Shown one piece after another: positions 7,071 through 10,020 of a DNA stretch of 10,020 bases. The DNA is from Desulfocapsa sp. GTDB taxonomy: Bacteria; Desulfobacterota; Desulfobulbia; Desulfobulbales; Desulfocapsaceae. Numbering within the stretch: position 1 is the first letter of the stretch; the number at the start of each line of letters is the position of its first letter. Made by a program: the position numbers and the translations under genes. The DNA lies in assembly GCA_029934815.1 (NCBI GenBank), contig JAOZLM010000062.1, positions 1-10,020 of the forward strand. The letters run 5' to 3'. The notes below the pieces were generated by a model, which was not told where the DNA came from, searched no databases, and saw only the letters and a list, made by a program, of their open reading frames with translations.

Positions 7071-8302
7071 AAAAACTTGCCTATATACTAAAGGGCTATC
7101 CTCGTATCTCCGAGACCTTTATCTCAAATGAAATCCTGCTCTTGGAAAAACTTGGGTTTCGCATGCAGCTTTTCCCCATGCGGCATCCCCGGGAATCATT
7201 CTGTCACGATTCTGTTAAGCAGATTCAGGCACAAGTGAATTATCTCCCCACAGAATTATTACTGGAATTTCCACGCCTCCTATTGCCCAACATCTTTCTC
7301 GCCGTAAAACGACCAAAGCTTTTTCAAAAAGGATTGCAACTGGCAAATGTGCGCTACAAACGAACCGGAAAACTTGCCACATTCAAGCACCTGCTGCAAG
7401 CAGGTTTTCTCACCAACAATCACCTGCTGGGAAATACAGAGATAGCTCACTTGCATGGCCACTTTGCTCACTCGCCAACGTCGGTTACTATGTTTGCATC
7501 CCTGCTTTCAGGGAAACCGTTCAGTTTCACAGCACATGCCAAGGATATTTACACATCCAACCCGGATCAATTGCGGGAGAAAATCAGGCTGGCTGAATTT
7601 GTTCTTACCTGTACAGCATATAATAAGCGGTATCTTGAAGATATTGCAGAAGGGCTGGAAACACCCATCCATTGTATCTATCATGGGATTGACCTCAAGC
7701 TGTTTTCACCGCAAACAGATCACAACACCTGTTCAGCACCCTACAAGTTGCTGACTGTTGCAAGAATAACTGAGAAAAAAGGTTTACCGACACTCTATAA
7801 AGCCCTACACATGCTCAAAGAGAAAAACTTCAAGTTCCAGCACACGCTCATCGGAGATGGAGATGATCGCGATGTGATTTTACAGCTTATCAAAGATCTC
7901 AAACTGACAGACTGCTGCCACTGGCTCGGCACCAGGACACATACTGAAGTGTTAAAACAGTTTGAGCAGAGCGATCTTTTTGTTCTGGCTTGTGAGATAG
8001 CGGAAAATGGTGATCGGGATGGCATCCCGAATGTGCTGGTGGAAGCACTCGCCATGGGAGTTCCTTCTCTCTCCACCACAGTGTCGGCGGTTCCTGAGAT
8101 TCTGCTCAACAACAAGAGTGGTATTACTGTTGCGTCTGGAGACGCAGTAATTATGGCAGAAGCCATTGAAACAATACTGACGGATACGGAACTGAGAAAA
8201 ACGATTATTCAGGGCGGCCACAAACACACTCTTCAGAATTTTGATAACCGTACACTTGTGGCACAAATTGGAGATATTTTCGCGCCTTATCTGGCACAAT
8301 GA
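7067..8302 (+). CDS. GT4 glycosyltransferase, WcaL/AmsK-like
   Basis: Predicted retaining glycosyltransferase adding a sugar to a lipid-linked glycan; 411 residues. The N-terminus AYILKGYPRISETFISNEI (5-23) is the YPRxSETFI signature of the colanic-acid WcaL / amylovoran AmsK group. Further family features are HLHGHFAH (128-135), FSFTAHAKDIY (152-162), YHGIDLKLF (205-213), VARITEKKG (231-239, start of the donor domain), LIGDGDDR, and GDRDGIPNVLVEALAMG (315-331). In that last motif Asp318 replaces the first Glu of the usual E-x7-E, as is normal in this subgroup, and Glu326 is kept. The ATG overlaps the previous stop (ATGA), with AAGGA 12 nt upstream. The resemblance to WcaL is at family level; the colanic-acid product should not be assumed, because none of the other colanic-acid genes is visible. 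Confidence 0.9.
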   Translation: MKKLAYILKGYPRISETFISNEILLLEKLGFRMQLFPMRHPRESFCHDSVKQIQAQVNYLPTELLLEFPRLLLPNIFLAVKRPKLFQKGLQLANVRYKRTGKLATFKHLLQAGFLTNNHLLGNTEIAHLHGHFAHSPTSVTMFASLLSGKPFSFTAHAKDIYTSNPDQLREKIRLAEFVLTCTAYNKRYLEDIAEGLETPIHCIYHGIDLKLFSPQTDHNTCSAPYKLLTVARITEKKGLPTLYKALHMLKEKNFKFQHTLIGDGDDRDVILQLIKDLKLTDCCHWLGTRTHTEVLKQFEQSDLFVLACEIAENGDRDGIPNVLVEALAMGVPSLSTTVSAVPEILLNNKSGITVASGDAVIMAEAIETILTDTELRKTIIQGGHKHTLQNFDNRTLVAQIGDIFAPYLAQ

Positions 8303-9414
8303 GAATCAGCTTTTACGCACCCTTTAAACCCGTTGGTCACCCAAACCCATCCGGAGATCTGATCATTGCCACCGGACTGGTTGATTTTTTGACAAAACGG
8401 GGTCATAAAATAGCGATTGCAAGCACGTTTCGCAGTCGCTGGATTTTCTGGAAACCCTGGCTCTTCCCTCAGATAGTCTTTGAACGTTTTGCTGCACGAA
8501 AACGCATTCAGAAATTCAAACCCGATATCTGGTTAAGCTATCACTGCTATTATAAATCACCCGACTTACTGGGACCCACTATTTGTAAGAAAGAAAAAAT
8601 CCCTTACATAATATTCCAGGGCATCTACTCCACCAAACGAAGACGCAAGCTAAAAACTGCTCCCGGGTTCTATCTCAATCGTTATGGTCTGCGACAGGCG
8701 AATCATATTTTCACAAATCGTGAAAACGATCATAAGAATTTGCAACGAATAGCGCCTGAGAAACAACTCAGCTATATCAAACCCGGAATTTTCCCGGATC
8801 AGTTTCAGTTTGACAAACGGGCAAGGGAAAAAATGCGAAAGCAATGGCAGGTTGGCAAAACACCCGTTATTCTGAGCGCTGCTATGTTTCGTCCTGATGT
8901 GAAGACGGAAGGATTACGCTGGCTGATACACAGCTTGTCACTACTAGCCACTGAAAACATTCCATTCACACTTGTCATAGCCGGAGATGGTAGTGAACGG
9001 GATACCTTAATGAAGCTGGCCGATAAATATCTTCCTAAACGGGTCATTTTTGCAGGGAAAATCAAACGAGGAAAAATGCAGGAATTCTATTCCGGTGGAG
9101 ATATTTTCGCTTTTCCTGGTATCAGAGAATCTCTTGGTATGGTATTTCTCGAAGCTCAGTCATGCGGCCTTCCTGTTGTTGCTTTTAATAATGGCGGCAT
9201 CCCGGAAGTTGTGCAACAAGGAACAACTGCATTCCTTACAGATCCTTATAATGAACAAGAATTTTGCTCAACGATAAAACAGTTACTGCACAATCCTGAA
9301 CAACGCAATATTATGGGTGGAGCTGCGGCACAATATGTTCGCAGCAATCATGATCTCCATCAAAACTATCTTCAATTTGAGAAAATTTTAACAGACCATG
9401 CGAAACCTGCTTAA
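8299..9414 (+). CDS. GT4 glycosyltransferase (group 1)
   Basis: Second predicted GT4-type GT-B glycosyltransferase of the run; 371 residues, full length. The N-terminal Rossmann half starts MRISFYAPFKPVGHPNPSGD with a short Gly-rich loop and continues HKIAIASTF and FKPDIWLSYHCYY. The middle is unusually basic (STKRRRKLK, 111-119), probably a membrane-facing surface. The C-terminal donor half has VILSAAMFRPDVKTEGLRWL (190-209), LVIAGDGSERD (225-235), VIFAGKIKRGKM, and the classic E-x7-E motif Glu277/Glu285 in RESLGMVFLEAQSCGLPVVA (276-295) followed by GGIPEVV. The start codon overlaps the previous stop by 4 nt (ATGA) and has no Shine-Dalgarno at normal spacing, so it relies on translational coupling. 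The donor and acceptor sugars are unknown. It probably adds a later residue of the same glycan. Confidence 0.9.
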   Translation: MRISFYAPFKPVGHPNPSGDLIIATGLVDFLTKRGHKIAIASTFRSRWIFWKPWLFPQIVFERFAARKRIQKFKPDIWLSYHCYYKSPDLLGPTICKKEKIPYIIFQGIYSTKRRRKLKTAPGFYLNRYGLRQANHIFTNRENDHKNLQRIAPEKQLSYIKPGIFPDQFQFDKRAREKMRKQWQVGKTPVILSAAMFRPDVKTEGLRWLIHSLSLLATENIPFTLVIAGDGSERDTLMKLADKYLPKRVIFAGKIKRGKMQEFYSGGDIFAFPGIRESLGMVFLEAQSCGLPVVAFNNGGIPEVVQQGTTAFLTDPYNEQEFCSTIKQLLHNPEQRNIMGGAAAQYVRSNHDLHQNYLQFEKILTDHAKPA

Positions 9415-10020
9415 GCTGCCAAATTCCTCTAAAAACCAAACAGTAATTGGCCTGTTACGCCATGGGAAAACTGTCTGGAATGAAGCTAAACGCATTCAGG
9501 GACATGAAAACTCACCCCTTTCTGAAAATGGTGTCAAACAGGTGCATCAGTGGGGAGCATTTTTGAGCACGGTTTCAATTGATCGGATTATCAGTAGTGA
9601 TCTTGGCCGGGTTAAAGAGACGGTTGCTATTATTCAGCAATATATTCAAGCTGTTCCGGTAGAATATGATCCCGCCTTGCGTGAACAGTTCTGGGGGGAA
9701 TGGGAAGGGAAAACATTTCCTGAATTGCATGCGAATGATGGTGAAGAGTTGGCAAAACAAGTTGCGGCAGGTTGGGATTTTCGCCCGCTCGGTGGTGAGA
9801 GCAGAAGGGAAGTACTGCAGCGTGCTTTGCCGGTTGTGGAAGGGATTACAGATCGTTTTCCCGGGGAGCAGGTACTGCTTGTGAGCCATGAAGGGATTGT
9901 TAAGACCATTCTTTATCATTTGGCTGGTCGTGCTTTTTTGCCGGATGAGAAAAAACTTATTGAGAAACGACAGTTGCATTTGATTGTTGGTGAAGACAGA
10001 GTTCTAAAATTGGGTTCGTT
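9398..10020 (+). CDS. Histidine phosphatase superfamily protein (phosphoglycerate-mutase-like), 3'-partial
   Basis: Predicted phosphoesterase of the RHG branch; 207 residues lie inside the window and the end is cut. Catalytic elements are all visible: LLRHGKT with nucleophile His22 and Arg21 (19-25), GHENSPLSENG, SSDLGRVKET with phosphate-pocket Arg71 (66-75), the acid Glu96 in LREQFWGEWEG (94-104), and the second His164 in LVSHEG (161-166). LSENG and SSDLGR with GEWEG are typical of broad phosphatases (CobC/PhoE-like) rather than glycolytic mutase, so a small sugar- or nucleotide-phosphate substrate is more likely. The Lys in RHGKT, where Glu or Gln is commoner, is a mild variation. The ATG lies 17 nt inside the upstream glycosyltransferase gene in another frame, implying co-translation with the glycan operon. 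There is no strong Shine-Dalgarno, and no other start precedes the catalytic core. Its role in the glycan pathway is inferred from position only. Confidence 0.85.
   Translation, partial: MRNLLKLPNSSKNQTVIGLLRHGKTVWNEAKRIQGHENSPLSENGVKQVHQWGAFLSTVSIDRIISSDLGRVKETVAIIQQYIQAVPVEYDPALREQFWGEWEGKTFPELHANDGEELAKQVAAGWDFRPLGGESRREVLQRALPVVEGITDRFPGEQVLLVSHEGIVKTILYHLAGRAFLPDEKKLIEKRQLHLIVGEDRVLKLGS

Noticed and set aside
9575..9979. 134-codon minus-strand frame under the phosphatase
   Set aside because: It is antisense to a frame in which every histidine-phosphatase catalytic residue is present in order, and it has no family features of its own.
5242..10020. Possibility that the operon is a defence or mobile system
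   Set aside because: All five genes have clear sugar-transfer, acyl-transfer or phosphatase signatures. There is no nuclease, transposase, integrase, toxin or repeat boundary.

Overview
The window looks like chromosome of a Gram-negative, moderate-GC bacterium. Two genes encode secreted outer-membrane barrels that end in Phe, and a surface-glycan operon follows. The porin style, the FG-GAP protein with a 'DLSYLQ..MLASRL'-like N-terminal domain, and the hexapeptide acyltransferase resemble, from memory, proteins of Desulfobacterota (Desulfobulbales-like sulfate reducers). That assignment is inference, because the window has no rRNA or other marker gene.

Left part, minus strand (1-4335), reading right to left. 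First comes a secreted FG-GAP/VCBS beta-propeller protein (2749-4335). Next is a general outer-membrane porin (1372-2562), which has its own near-consensus sigma70 promoter, a roughly 95-nt leader and a strong intrinsic terminator (1304-1338). Last is a DHA2-type major facilitator drug/proton antiporter (1-1265) that runs off the left edge. The MFS gene starts very close behind the porin terminator and has no ATG near its expected N-terminus.

Middle (4336-4593): a divergent intergenic region with a good plus-strand sigma70 promoter (4507-4535). It drives a small exported, probably outer-membrane barrel protein (4594-5145).

Right part, plus strand (5242-10020): a tight run of a left-handed beta-helix acyltransferase, a MurG/GT28-like glycosyltransferase (COG4671 type), two GT4 glycosyltransferases and a histidine-phosphatase-superfamily enzyme that is cut by the right edge. 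Gaps are 20 nt or less, and the last three junctions overlap (4, 4 and 17 nt), so this is one operon. It most likely builds and decorates a surface glycan (LPS core/O-antigen, exopolysaccharide or a glycolipid). No flippase, polymerase or nucleotide-sugar gene is inside the window, so the product and its export route cannot be named.

No tRNA, rRNA, CRISPR array, insertion sequence, phage gene or attachment site was seen. Most of the window is ordinary core or surface-envelope gene content. The points worth a second look are the unnamed glycan operon with its phosphatase, the FG-GAP/porin pair, the small lineage-specific barrel, and the odd 5' end of the MFS gene.
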